Origin: Adlercreutzia equolifaciens DSM 19450
GTDB lineage: Bacteria > Actinomycetota > Coriobacteriia > Coriobacteriales > Eggerthellaceae
Direction: 5' to 3'
Length of the DNA: 64,000 bases
NCBI RefSeq assembly: GCF_000478885.1
Contig: NC_022567.1
Span: 2,046,001-2,110,000, forward strand
Shown here: positions 1 to 8,126 of the stretch, piece by piece
Layout: every line of letters begins with the position of its first letter
Numbering within the stretch: position 1 is the first letter of the stretch
Program-made: the position numbers and the translations under genes
Notes under the pieces: generated by a model
Databases searched by the model: none
Told to the model about the DNA's origin: nothing
What the model saw: the letters and a program-made list of their open reading frames with translations, nothing else

Positions 1-864
1 GTTCTCAATGATGTAGTTCGACATGGCCAGGGCAAGATAGCCGTCGGTCGTGGGCTTGATGGGATAGTACTCATCAGATTTCATGGCGGTGGCAGACTTC
101 ACCGGATCGATGGTGATAATGCGCGTGCCCTGCTCCTTGGCGCGCTGCATCCATCGCCAGTTCTGCGGTGTGCTGTGCACGGGATTCGAACCCCAAACCA
201 CAATATGCGAGGAATCGAGCACGCTCTTTGCCTCGTTAGCGAAATACATCAGGCCGGTGCCGAGCACGCGATCGATGCCGTAGCCAGTGGAAAGGTCGTT
301 CATGCCCGCAGGCTTCGAGACTCCCATGACACTACCCAGGCGATTGAAGATGCCCGTCTGGCCCTGAATCTCGCCATAGTTGCCCGTCCCAAAGTCGAAA
401 ACCACGGCCTGGGGACCATACTCCTCAGCGATGCTGGAGAACTTTTGAGCAATTTCAGCGATGGCCTCGTCCCATGTGATGCGCTCCCACTCGCCAGCGC
501 CACGCTCGGTACCATCGACCCGGCGCAAAGGATACTTGATGCGGTTTTCTCCGTAGATGCGATGCATGTACGACATGCCGCGCAGGCAGCTGCCGCGATA
601 AAGATCCTCGCCATAATCGGCAGGCTCCAAACGAACAATCTTACCGTCACGCACATGGGCAGCGTAGCGACAGGATTGCATACAATTCGAACGGCAGACG
701 CCATAGCCAGCAATTTCATCCTCTGTCGGCTCTCCGGCATTCGCGGCATCGAAGGCGCAGCCAACCAGATTGGATCCGACAACAGCAGCGCCAGCAGCTG
801 CACTCGTGGCTTTAAGGAAGCCTCGGCGAGTCAGACCGCCTTGCGCGCTATTCCGATTCGACAT
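1..864 (-). CDS. Molybdopterin-dependent oxidoreductase, DMSO reductase family (N-terminal part, cut by window start)
   Basis: The frame is open from an ATG at 864 to the window edge (288 codons). Residues 11-18 (LTRRGFLK) are a twin-arginine signal, followed by an Ala-rich hydrophobic stretch, so the enzyme is probably exported folded. Cys57, Cys61, Cys65 and Cys93 form the C-x3-C-x3-C...C pattern that binds the N-terminal [4Fe-4S] cluster of the family, followed by RITWDEAIAEIA, a family hallmark. This is the catalytic molybdenum subunit of an anaerobic reductase or dehydroxylase. The substrate cannot be told from this half, and the Mo-ligand residue was not assigned. It has its own 309-bp upstream region carrying an operator-like inverted repeat. 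Confidence 0.9.
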   Translation of the reverse strand, partial: MSNRNSAQGGLTRRGFLKATSAAAGAAVVGSNLVGCAFDAANAGEPTEDEIAGYGVCRSNCMQSCRYAAHVRDGKIVRLEPADYGEDLYRGSCLRGMSYMHRIYGENRIKYPLRRVDGTERGAGEWERITWDEAIAEIAQKFSSIAEEYGPQAVVFDFGTGNYGEIQGQTGIFNRLGSVMGVSKPAGMNDLSTGYGIDRVLGTGLMYFANEAKSVLDSSHIVVWGSNPVHSTPQNWRWMQRAKEQGTRIITIDPVKSATAMKSDEYYPIKPTTDGYLALAMSNYIIEN

Positions 865-1051
865 CTCTCCTCCTCTTGCGAGTAAGGGAGCACGCAATTC
901 AAACGGATAGCTACTCCGCAGAGTTGACGCATGCATCCCTCTCTTTCCCATCCCCCATGGGCGAATCCGGTTGCATCGCTGCACGATTGATGGGATTCCA
1001 ACATTGTCTTTAGAATCGGCCGGATTCTGATGAAATTAGTCTGCCATACTC

Positions 1052-1093
1052 TGTCATAGGTTGTCAAGAGAAAATGTAGGACAATCTATGACA
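1052..1093. promoter_or_regulatory. Operator-like inverted repeat upstream of the molybdopterin oxidoreductase
   Basis: TGTCATAGGTTGTC (1052-1065) and GACAATCTATGACA (1080-1093) are 14-bp inverted arms with one mismatch and a 14-bp spacer. On the + strand the arm is the middle of three 10-bp steps starting CTGCCATA (1041), CTGTCATA (1051) and TTGTCAAG (1061), so half-sites repeat once per helical turn. A TTGACA hexamer on the minus strand overlaps the element (1061-1066). It sits about 190-230 bp upstream of the oxidoreductase start at 864. The rest of the 865-1173 gap shows no gene. That it is a regulator-binding site is inferred. Confidence 0.5.
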
Positions 1094-1173
1094 AAAAGAG
1101 TTGGAGTTGCACTTTTGGCTCTAGAAAGCCGCGACCCGCCGAAGAACGGCGGGTCATCCAATCAAAGCGAGAA

Positions 1174-2145
1174 CTAGGCGCTTTTCACGGCTTTCGTTAC
1201 TGCGTCAGCCGCATCGGGGTCGGTGAAGCCCTCGCTGAAGGCACTGGGGATGACGAGCGTGCCGCCGGATTGCTTCACGGCCTCGTAGGCCAGATGCATG
1301 GTGCGCAACCTCATGGCCTCGGGGTCGCCCTCGTAGTTGGCGCTCGCGTCCTTCAGCATGTCGGAGATGTCCGCCTCCGCCTCGGCAAGCGTCATGCGGG
1401 CGTCGCGCTCGCGGGCCGCAATGGCACCGGCGGCCATCGCCGGTTGCAGCTCGCGGGGCACCACGATGTCGCGCACCTCCACGTCGATGACGTCGATCCC
1501 CCAACCGTCCAGCTTCGCCTCCAGCTCATCCTTCAGCTCGGCATCCAGCTGGTCGCGCCGACAGGCCACCTCGGCCAGGCTCGCGCGGCCGATGGCCTTG
1601 CGCAACATGGCCTGGGCCATCCACGCCACAGCGCTTGCGTAGTCTTCCACCTCTACGGTCGCCTTCTTCGGGGAGAACACCATCCAGAACACCACAGCAT
1701 CCACGTTCACGGGCACCAAATCGGACGTGAGCGTCTCCTCGGCACCGAAGTAGGTGGCCGCCACGCGCTGATCGATGCGCACCGTGTAGAACTCGATGAC
1801 CGGCCAGGTGAACACGAGGCCAGGCCCCGCCACGCGGTTGAAGCGGCCGAAGCGCATGACCACGGCGCGCTCCCATTCCATGACGATGTGCACCGACGAG
1901 GCGGCCAGGGCGCCGACCGCCACGGCGATCACGAGGGCCGCAAGGCCGATGCCGCCGGCAAGCAGCTGGGCGCAGGCGAGCACGAGCGCGCAGACGGCGG
2001 CGAACACGATGATCGTGAACGCCACGGCGCCGTTGCGGGAAGTGCGTCTACGCCCCGTTTCCAGCCGCGCGCCCGTCTGCGGCATCCTCCCCTGCGGGCT
2101 CGGGGAACTTGACGAGGCGTCCGCGCCGTGTTTCTTGCGGGTCAT
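1174..2145 (-). CDS. SPFH/stomatin-like (slipin) membrane protein
   Basis: A 323-residue protein. After a Ser/Arg-rich cytoplasmic head there are two adjacent hydrophobic segments (about residues 40-85), then the slipin signature RFGRFNRVAGPGL and a long SPFH domain, ending in a helical Ala/Glu-rich region. Family members form oligomeric membrane microdomain scaffolds, often with a partner protease; no NfeD-type protease is visible nearby. The ATG at 2145 was chosen for its GAAGGAG ribosome site 7 bases upstream. This start lies 98 bases inside the end of the GntR gene, an unusually long overlap, so the two are probably translationally coupled. It is the third gene of an NrfD-GntR-SPFH unit. 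Its role in that unit is unknown. Confidence 0.85.
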   Translation of the reverse strand: MTRKKHGADASSSSPSPQGRMPQTGARLETGRRRTSRNGAVAFTIIVFAAVCALVLACAQLLAGGIGLAALVIAVAVGALAASSVHIVMEWERAVVMRFGRFNRVAGPGLVFTWPVIEFYTVRIDQRVAATYFGAEETLTSDLVPVNVDAVVFWMVFSPKKATVEVEDYASAVAWMAQAMLRKAIGRASLAEVACRRDQLDAELKDELEAKLDGWGIDVIDVEVRDIVVPRELQPAMAAGAIAARERDARMTLAEAEADISDMLKDASANYEGDPEAMRLRTMHLAYEAVKQSGGTLVIPSAFSEGFTDPDAADAVTKAVKSA

Positions 2146-2590
2146 GAGCTGCTCCTTCACTTGTGCCGTCCTTCTCGCGCTTGGCCTTGGCGGCCACGAG
2201 CGCCGCCGTGAACTGCGCGTCAATATCCTCCAGCGACATGCCGAGCTCCTGGCAGCGCTGCAGGTACTCGGCGGTGACGATCTCCGCCGTCACCTCGGCC
2301 GAGACGCCGGGCTTGTCGGACACATCGGCCACGAACGCCCCAAGCCGCCGTTTCGACACGATGTAGCCGTCCTCCTCCAGACTCTGGTACACCTTGCTCA
2401 CGGTGTTGTAGTTCACCTCCACCTCGGCGGCCAGGCCCCGCACCGTGGGCAGCTGATCGCCCGGCAGGTAGAACCCCGAGGTGATGAGGTAGATGAAGCG
2501 GTTCTTCAGCTGAAGCCAGACGGGAATGGAGCTGGCGGCATCCAGCTCGAACAAATCCCCGGCAGGTATCGTCTTGCCTAGTTTGACCAC
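2048..2590 (-). CDS. GntR family transcriptional regulator (YtrA-like)
   Basis: A 180-residue protein. Residues about 15-85 hold a GntR winged helix: IPVWLQLKNRFIYLI, then GDQLPTVRGLAAEVEVNYNT and VSKVYQSLEEDGYI. The short helical C-terminus lacks a large effector domain, as in the YtrA group, which usually controls adjacent membrane-transport genes. The GTG at 2590 was chosen because an AGGA site lies 9 bases upstream and it overlaps the end of the upstream NrfD gene by 13 bases. The same frame stays open further upstream, but that part only mirrors the NrfD gene. It likely autoregulates this three-gene unit (inferred). Confidence 0.85.
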   Translation of the reverse strand: MVKLGKTIPAGDLFELDAASSIPVWLQLKNRFIYLITSGFYLPGDQLPTVRGLAAEVEVNYNTVSKVYQSLEEDGYIVSKRRLGAFVADVSDKPGVSAEVTAEIVTAEYLQRCQELGMSLEDIDAQFTAALVAAKAKREKDGTSEGAAHDPQETRRGRLVKFPEPAGEDAADGRAAGNGA

Positions 2591-3699
2591 AAGGTCACAT
2601 CCTCTCTTTCGGGCGCGGCACCATCTTGCCCGCCGTCTTTTTCGGAAGGCGTGGAAAGCAAGCCTGCCGCCGCCTCGTTTTCGGAAGGGACGGAAGCGGA
2701 CGCTTCCGCTTCCTGCAACTCCAGCGGGCGCTGGGCGCCGGCCTCCACCACCGCCGCCCGCAGGCCCACAGCGCCCACGAGTACAAGAGCGGCCGCCAGA
2801 GCCATAACCGTAGCGGGATACGCCCGAGGCTCCGAAACCGGAACCCCGAGGGGATACGCCCTCGCGTCCCGGCCCACGCCCGAGCGGGAGCGCCACCGCT
2901 CGCGAACGAGGCAGCCGACCTCCACGGCGAACGGCGCCGCAAGGCCGCAGGCCGCGAAACCCGCCCACCAGGGCAGCGCCGCCGAGCCGCGCAATAGGCT
3001 CTCAGCCGAGAACCCCACGCCCGGATGATCGCTGCCCAGCACGAAGGCGAGAAGTCCCGCAGCCGCCGCTGCTTCTGCGACAATGACGACCGCATCGGCG
3101 CGGGCAGCGGCCTGCGCCACTTTCCGAACGCCCTCGTCACCCTCCGCAAACAGCGCCCCCGCCATGAGCAGGGCGCAGCCGCAGGACGCCGCCGACAGCA
3201 CGAAGAGCACGGGCACCCACGGCGTCGACCACAGCCGCACGCCGGCGAGCGTCTGCAGCAGCAATCCGGCATAAACCGCCACGACCACAGCCAGCCCGCA
3301 GGCGACGACCTCCGCGACCACCACCGCACGACGATCCGCCCAGGGCAGGTACATAAACCGCACCAGGGCGAGCGCCGCCGCCAGCACCGTCAGCAGCGCC
3401 ACGGCCCAGGCGCCCAGGTTCATGAGCGTTACGGGCGGCGCCAAAAACAGCGACAACACGCGGTCGATGCGCCCGAGGTCGGCGGCGAGGCAGCCGGCGC
3501 CCAGGGCCAGCGCCCCGCACGAGAGGGCCAGCACACCGGCAACCAGGCGCTCAGCCGGGCACTTCTCAGCGAAGTCAGGCACCACATCCACGCCGAAGGG
3601 CTCGCGCACGAGGAGCAGGTCGGCCACAGACGCCACGGCCACACCGCCCCCGCCGACGCCGGCCAAGAACAGATAGGCTGTCACCAGCTCCCCGAACAA
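2578..3699 (-). CDS. NrfD/PsrC-like polytopic membrane protein (orphan quinol-interacting anchor)
   Basis: A 373-residue protein with about eight hydrophobic segments, resembling NrfD/PsrC/DmsC anchors. Visible features are the opening FGELVTAYLFLAGVG, a central ADLGRIDR turn followed by NLGAWAVALLTVL, and LWSTPWVPVLFVLSA. Such anchors pass electrons between menaquinol and periplasmic Fe-S/Mo subunits. The TTG at 3699 gives the family's usual N-terminus and has a GGGGG site 4 bases upstream. The hydrophilic C-terminal tail (about the last 50 residues, Glu/Ser/Ala-rich) is atypical. No Fe-S or molybdenum subunit gene is adjacent. The neighbours are a GntR regulator and an SPFH protein, so it may serve a complex encoded elsewhere (inferred). 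Confidence 0.75.
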   Translation of the reverse strand: MFGELVTAYLFLAGVGGGGVAVASVADLLLVREPFGVDVVPDFAEKCPAERLVAGVLALSCGALALGAGCLAADLGRIDRVLSLFLAPPVTLMNLGAWAVALLTVLAAALALVRFMYLPWADRRAVVVAEVVACGLAVVVAVYAGLLLQTLAGVRLWSTPWVPVLFVLSAASCGCALLMAGALFAEGDEGVRKVAQAAARADAVVIVAEAAAAAGLLAFVLGSDHPGVGFSAESLLRGSAALPWWAGFAACGLAAPFAVEVGCLVRERWRSRSGVGRDARAYPLGVPVSEPRAYPATVMALAAALVLVGAVGLRAAVVEAGAQRPLELQEAEASASVPSENEAAAGLLSTPSEKDGGQDGAAPEREDVTLWSN

Positions 3700-3781
3700 C
3701 GCGCCCCCTTCGATTCCGTTTCCCGAAGTATGACACAAACGCTCGCCAATGTATATGACAACATGGGGCAGAAGCGAAAAC

Positions 3782-4492
3782 CTATTCCACGCGCAGCATG
3801 CGGTAGCCGATGCCAACGTGGGTTTGGAGATAGACCGGGCTGGCAGGATCGGGCTCGATCTTTTTGCGCAAGGTGGCCATAAACACGCGCAGACTGGGCA
3901 GATCGCTCGTCAACGCCTGCCCCCATACCTCTTTCAGGATATAGTTGTGGGTGAGCACCTTGCCGGTATTGCGGGCCAAAAGCACCAGAAGCTTGTACTC
4001 GATGGGAGTCAGATGAATCTCGTCGTCGCCCCTCACGACAACCTTGGCATCGAAGTCGATGGCGAGATCGCCATTGCGATACGTCTCCCCCGCCTCTTCC
4101 TCGGTCTCGTCGAAGGCGACGCGACGCAGCGCCACGCGCACTCGGGCAAGCAGCTCCGCAACCGAGAAGGGCTTTGTCAGGTAATCATCGGCCCCCGCAT
4201 CAAGAGCCGTCACCTTATCGGCATCCTCCTGGCGCGCCGACAGAACGATGATCGGCACGCGCGACCACCCGCGCACCGCTCCGATGACCTCCGTCCCGTC
4301 GCGATCGGGCAGTCCCAAATCCAAAATGACGAGGTTGACATCCCTCGCGCACGTAAGGTCAGCGAGAGCCGCCGTAGCCGTGGATGCCTCACGCGAACGA
4401 TAGCCGTGCACGTCAAGGGCACACGTAACCAGATTGCGCACCGCCGGGTCATCCTCCACAACGAGGATAACGCCCTCATCTCTATCGCTCAA
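3782..4492 (-). CDS. kdpE: KdpE, response regulator of the Kdp potassium system
   Basis: About 236 residues. The N-terminal receiver domain shows the acidic pair in ILVVEDDP, the phospho-acceptor in LVILDLGLPD and the conserved Lys in YLTKPF. The C-terminus is an OmpR-type winged helix (HLTPIEYKLLVLLARNTGKVL). It is the DNA-binding partner of KdpD and activates kdp transcription under potassium limitation. Its start overlaps the end of kdpD. The TTG at 4492 was chosen for a GGAG site 8 bases upstream; a GTG at 4501 is an alternative. It is the last gene of kdpFABCDE. Confidence 0.93.
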   Translation of the reverse strand: MSDRDEGVILVVEDDPAVRNLVTCALDVHGYRSREASTATAALADLTCARDVNLVILDLGLPDRDGTEVIGAVRGWSRVPIIVLSARQEDADKVTALDAGADDYLTKPFSVAELLARVRVALRRVAFDETEEEAGETYRNGDLAIDFDAKVVVRGDDEIHLTPIEYKLLVLLARNTGKVLTHNYILKEVWGQALTSDLPSLRVFMATLRKKIEPDPASPVYLQTHVGIGYRMLRVE

Positions 4493-7346
4493 CGTCCGCA
4501 CTCCCTTCCTCGACGACGCCAACCGGAGCCTCTTCGCGCAGCTCTGCCGCGGGAAGAGCGAACGAGAACACGCAACCGTGCGGATAGGCATCGCGCAACA
4601 CGATATCACTGCCGTGCGCCCTTAAGATAGAGCGGCAAAGCGAAAGACCCAGCCCCATTCCTCGACGCGCATCGCCCCCTTCGCCGTCCTCGCAGCCTGT
4701 GCCCACCCGTCCCCCGTGGTAGAACAGATCGAACACGCGCGCTTGCTCGGCGGGAGGGATGCCCGGACCGTCATCGGCCACCGCGACAACCACCCTGTCG
4801 CCGGAAGCGCTGCGCTCGCGATGCGCGGTGAGGCGAATGGACGACCCCGCGGGCGTGTAGGCGATGGCGTTGTTCAAAAGGTTCACCACCACCTGCACAA
4901 TCAAACGTCCGTCCATCTGAGCCAGGAGAAACTCATCCTCGATCTCCACCGTCAGCCGATGCTCGCTCACAGAGCGACTGACATGGCGCAGCGCATCGGC
5001 CAGCACGTCGGAAACCAGTTCGGGGGCGCGCGACACTTCGACGTCGCCATCGTCGAGCCGCGTCACCGACAGCAAATTTTCCACCAGATTGATCAGCCAA
5101 TTCGCGTCCTCATGGATATCCGACGTCAAACGCTTCCTCTGCGCCTCGTCCAGGACGTCCCCCGAGGCGAGCAACATATCGGCGTCGCCCGAGATGCTCG
5201 TGAGCGGCGTTCGCAAATCATGGGAAATGGCACGCAGCAGATTCGAGCGCAGCGCCTCCTTCTCGGCCTTGACGGCGAGGTTCTTCCGCTCGCTCGCCAG
5301 CGCCAGAGCCTCCGCCGCCTGACCGCATTCGTCAAGCAGCGCTACGAGCAGATTGCGCTCGAAGGAGCCGAAGTCGTCGTCGCCTTGCTCCATCACCAAT
5401 CCCGCCACGCCGAACACGCGATCCTTCGAACGAATGGGAAGGTACAGGCAGCGCGCCTCGCGCAAGGTGTCCGTCGTTGCGCCGGCAGCCTCGCCATTGG
5501 CGGCGACCCACGACGCAACGGCCATCTCGCCCGGAGCCGCGAGATCCAGCTTCTCGGCGTCTCCCCCGCCGCTGCCGGGGACATCGAAGACCCGCGGCGG
5601 AAGAAGGCCGCCATGCGCCGCCCCATCGACCTGGTACATCACCACCGGCCGATCGAGAATCTTCACCACTTGGGCCGCCGCCGTCTCCAAACAAGCGCCG
5701 AGGCTCACGACCGCCTGGAACTCCCGACTGCTCTCCAAGAGCACCTCGGTACGGTAGGCCCGTCGCGCCGCCGTCGTCGCCTGACGCTTCAGCCGGATGG
5801 CCAGAGACGAGGCCCCCAATGTTCCTATCAGCAGAACCGTGAAGATGATGGGAGCCGATAGGCTATAGGCATGGAAGGTGTAGCGCGGCGCCGTGAAGAA
5901 GAAGCTGTAGGCCACGACACTGCCCAGCGCCACAAGCACGGCATACAGAAAACCATCCGCACGCGTGGCGAGCAGCAGCGCGACCAGCAGATAGGTCATG
6001 AGGATGATCGAGGGCGTAGGGCTTGCCAGCCACGCCACTTCCCCCAGCGCCGTCGCAACGGCTATCGCGAGAAGCGCTCGAAAAACATCGGAGGCCGTGA
6101 GGCGAAAGCTCGCGTAGGTGCGCAAACGCTCGAGCACCGAGGGGGCATCCACCGCGGGGACGGCCGTCACCATGGCCTCGGGAGCGGCCCGCATCAACCG
6201 CGACGCCACGTCCCCGCATCCGAGCAGGCCGATGCGACCGGGCATCGAGGGCACCACGATACGGCGAATACCCGCCGCTGCGGCGTAAAGGGCCACGGGC
6301 TGCACCGGATCGTCCCCCGTCAACGTGACGATGTGCGCACCCATCTCCTCCGCAAGGGCGATCGAGCGGGCAAGGGCCGCATCGCCTTTCGATCGCCCCT
6401 CCGCGCCCTCGCCGCCCGATTCGACCACAAGCGCCGTGCACGAGCCGCCAAACGCCTCGGCCATACCCGCTGCCGCGCGAATAACCCGCGGCGCCGCCGC
6501 ATCGGCGGTCACCAGCACCAAAACGTCTTCGCCGCCGGCCGCATGAGGCACCGTAGCCGCAGAGGCGCGCGTGAGGCGGTCGGCAGCGCGACGCAGGGCA
6601 ATTTCGCGCAGCGCCGCCAAATTCGATCGCGAGAAAAAGTGCGAAAGCGCCGACCCGATCCGCTCGGGCGCGTAGATTTTGCCCGAACGCAGGCGCTTGA
6701 TGAGGTCGGCAGGCTCCAAATCGACGACTTCGACCGAATCGGCCGCGTCGAAAACGCGGTCGGGGATCCGCTCGGAGGGCGCCACAGCCGTCACGGAGGC
6801 AATCTTGTCGTTAAGCCCCTCGAGATGCTGCACATTCACCGTCGTGTACACATCGATACCCGCACGGAGCAGCTCTTCGACATCTTGATAGCGCTTGCGA
6901 TGGCGGCACCCCGGCGCATTGGTATGCGCCAGCTCGTCTACCAGCACAACTTGGGGACGGCGCTTCAGGGCGACGTCGAGGTCGAACTCGCGCAAAGCGA
7001 CGTTTCGGTGCTTCACCGATTTCACGGGCAGCACTTCCAGGCCATCGAGCAAGGCAAGGGTGTCGGCACGCGTGTGCGGCTCAACGTAGCCCACCACCAC
7101 ATCGACGCCCTCATCCTGGACACGATGCGCCTCGGTGAGCATGGCGAAGGTCTTTCCCACGCCGGCGGCGTACCCGAAGAACACCTTGAGCCGGCCGCGC
7201 CCCTCGAAGCGCTCCGCCTCACCCGCTTCCTCTTCCTCCCGGATTCGCTGCAGGATGGCATCGGGGTCGCCGCGGCCGCCGCCGATCTCCCACCTCTCTC
7301 GAACTTCCGCCACGTCACTTGCCCTTTCGCGTCGTCCCGACAGCAC
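4482..7346 (-). CDS. kdpD: KdpD, potassium/turgor sensor histidine kinase
   Basis: A 954-residue protein with full KdpD architecture. The N-terminal KdpD domain has a Walker A, GYAAGVGKTFAML, near residue 58. A USP-like domain follows at about 255-390, then four close membrane segments at about 420-520, a GAF-like region, an H-box RAISHDLRTPLTS near residue 720, and an ATPase domain with NLLNNAIAYTP (N box) and DDGPGIP (G1 box). It phosphorylates KdpE. An 88-bp gap separates it from kdpC upstream, and its end overlaps kdpE. The start at 7346 puts a short acidic/basic leader before the conserved region. Confidence 0.95.
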   Translation of the reverse strand: MLSGRRERASDVAEVRERWEIGGGRGDPDAILQRIREEEEAGEAERFEGRGRLKVFFGYAAGVGKTFAMLTEAHRVQDEGVDVVVGYVEPHTRADTLALLDGLEVLPVKSVKHRNVALREFDLDVALKRRPQVVLVDELAHTNAPGCRHRKRYQDVEELLRAGIDVYTTVNVQHLEGLNDKIASVTAVAPSERIPDRVFDAADSVEVVDLEPADLIKRLRSGKIYAPERIGSALSHFFSRSNLAALREIALRRAADRLTRASAATVPHAAGGEDVLVLVTADAAAPRVIRAAAGMAEAFGGSCTALVVESGGEGAEGRSKGDAALARSIALAEEMGAHIVTLTGDDPVQPVALYAAAAGIRRIVVPSMPGRIGLLGCGDVASRLMRAAPEAMVTAVPAVDAPSVLERLRTYASFRLTASDVFRALLAIAVATALGEVAWLASPTPSIILMTYLLVALLLATRADGFLYAVLVALGSVVAYSFFFTAPRYTFHAYSLSAPIIFTVLLIGTLGASSLAIRLKRQATTAARRAYRTEVLLESSREFQAVVSLGACLETAAAQVVKILDRPVVMYQVDGAAHGGLLPPRVFDVPGSGGGDAEKLDLAAPGEMAVASWVAANGEAAGATTDTLREARCLYLPIRSKDRVFGVAGLVMEQGDDDFGSFERNLLVALLDECGQAAEALALASERKNLAVKAEKEALRSNLLRAISHDLRTPLTSISGDADMLLASGDVLDEAQRKRLTSDIHEDANWLINLVENLLSVTRLDDGDVEVSRAPELVSDVLADALRHVSRSVSEHRLTVEIEDEFLLAQMDGRLIVQVVVNLLNNAIAYTPAGSSIRLTAHRERSASGDRVVVAVADDGPGIPPAEQARVFDLFYHGGRVGTGCEDGEGGDARRGMGLGLSLCRSILRAHGSDIVLRDAYPHGCVFSFALPAAELREEAPVGVVEEGSADVER

Positions 7347-7434
7347 CCCTGCATCCTAGCACGCCCCATCCCTCAGCCGCATCTCATTCGCTATCCGTTT
7401 CCCTCAGGTTTTCTCCAAGCGCGCCAAGCTCCAC

Positions 7435-8046
7435 TTACTCCAGCACGCCGTCGAGCATGAGGTTCACCTTCAGCACGTTCACCCGCGCCTCGCCGATAAT
7501 GCCCAACAGGGGGTACTCGGTGCACTGAGCAATAATGGCGCGCACCTCTCTCTCGGGCCGTCCCGTTGCCGCAGCGATACGTTCCACCTGGTAATCGGCA
7601 GCGGCCGGCGAGATATGCGGATCGAAGCCCGACCCCGACACCGTCACCAAATCACTTGGAACGGGCTGCGCGGCACGGTCGGGATGGGCCGCCCGCACCT
7701 GCTGGATGCGTTCGTCCACCCGCGCGGCAAACTCGTCGCTCGCGGGACTGAGGTTCTCGGGGCTGTACCACAAAAGCGGCTGCCCCTCCGCACCGGAAAA
7801 GGAGTTGGCGTCGACCACCGTGGGCCGACCCCACAAATGGGTGTCGCTCCTAAAGGGCTGTCCCACCAACTCGCTGCCGTACTTCACCCCGTCAACCTCG
7901 ATAATAGAGCCTGTCGCCTGGTACGGGAACGCTATAGCCGACAGCCCCGTCACAGCCCAGGGGTAAACGATCCCGCACAGCACACTTGCCGCGATAAACA
8001 ACGCCAGGGCACTCGCGAAGCACCGCGTCACCATCTTTCCACTCAT
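7435..8046 (-). CDS. kdpC: KdpC, potassium-transporting ATPase subunit C
   Basis: About 203 residues. One N-terminal transmembrane helix (around 10-35) carries the family's ALALFIAASVLCGIVYPWAV, followed by SELVGQPF, FWGRP-like HLWGRPTVV and the conserved VSGSGFDPHISPAAA. KdpC stabilises the KdpA-KdpB complex and raises nucleotide affinity. The ATG at 8046 was chosen for an AGGAAG site 8 bases upstream. It lies 80 bp after kdpB. Confidence 0.95.
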   Translation of the reverse strand: MSGKMVTRCFASALALFIAASVLCGIVYPWAVTGLSAIAFPYQATGSIIEVDGVKYGSELVGQPFRSDTHLWGRPTVVDANSFSGAEGQPLLWYSPENLSPASDEFAARVDERIQQVRAAHPDRAAQPVPSDLVTVSGSGFDPHISPAAADYQVERIAAATGRPEREVRAIIAQCTEYPLLGIIGEARVNVLKVNLMLDGVLE

Positions 8047-8126
8047 AATGCGTTCTTCCTGTTCTCGAAAATTGCCTTCACAGCGGTTCAAACGAAGGCC
8101 GCCGCCATGTTGCGGCCCGGATGCCT

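Noticed and set aside
175..885. 236-codon + strand frame at the window start
   Set aside because: It mirrors the molybdopterin oxidoreductase on the other strand, whose Tat signal and Cys motifs are clear.
831..1067. 78-codon minus-strand frame before the molybdopterin oxidoreductase
   Set aside because: It overlaps the real start in another frame, has no ribosome site and covers the operator region.
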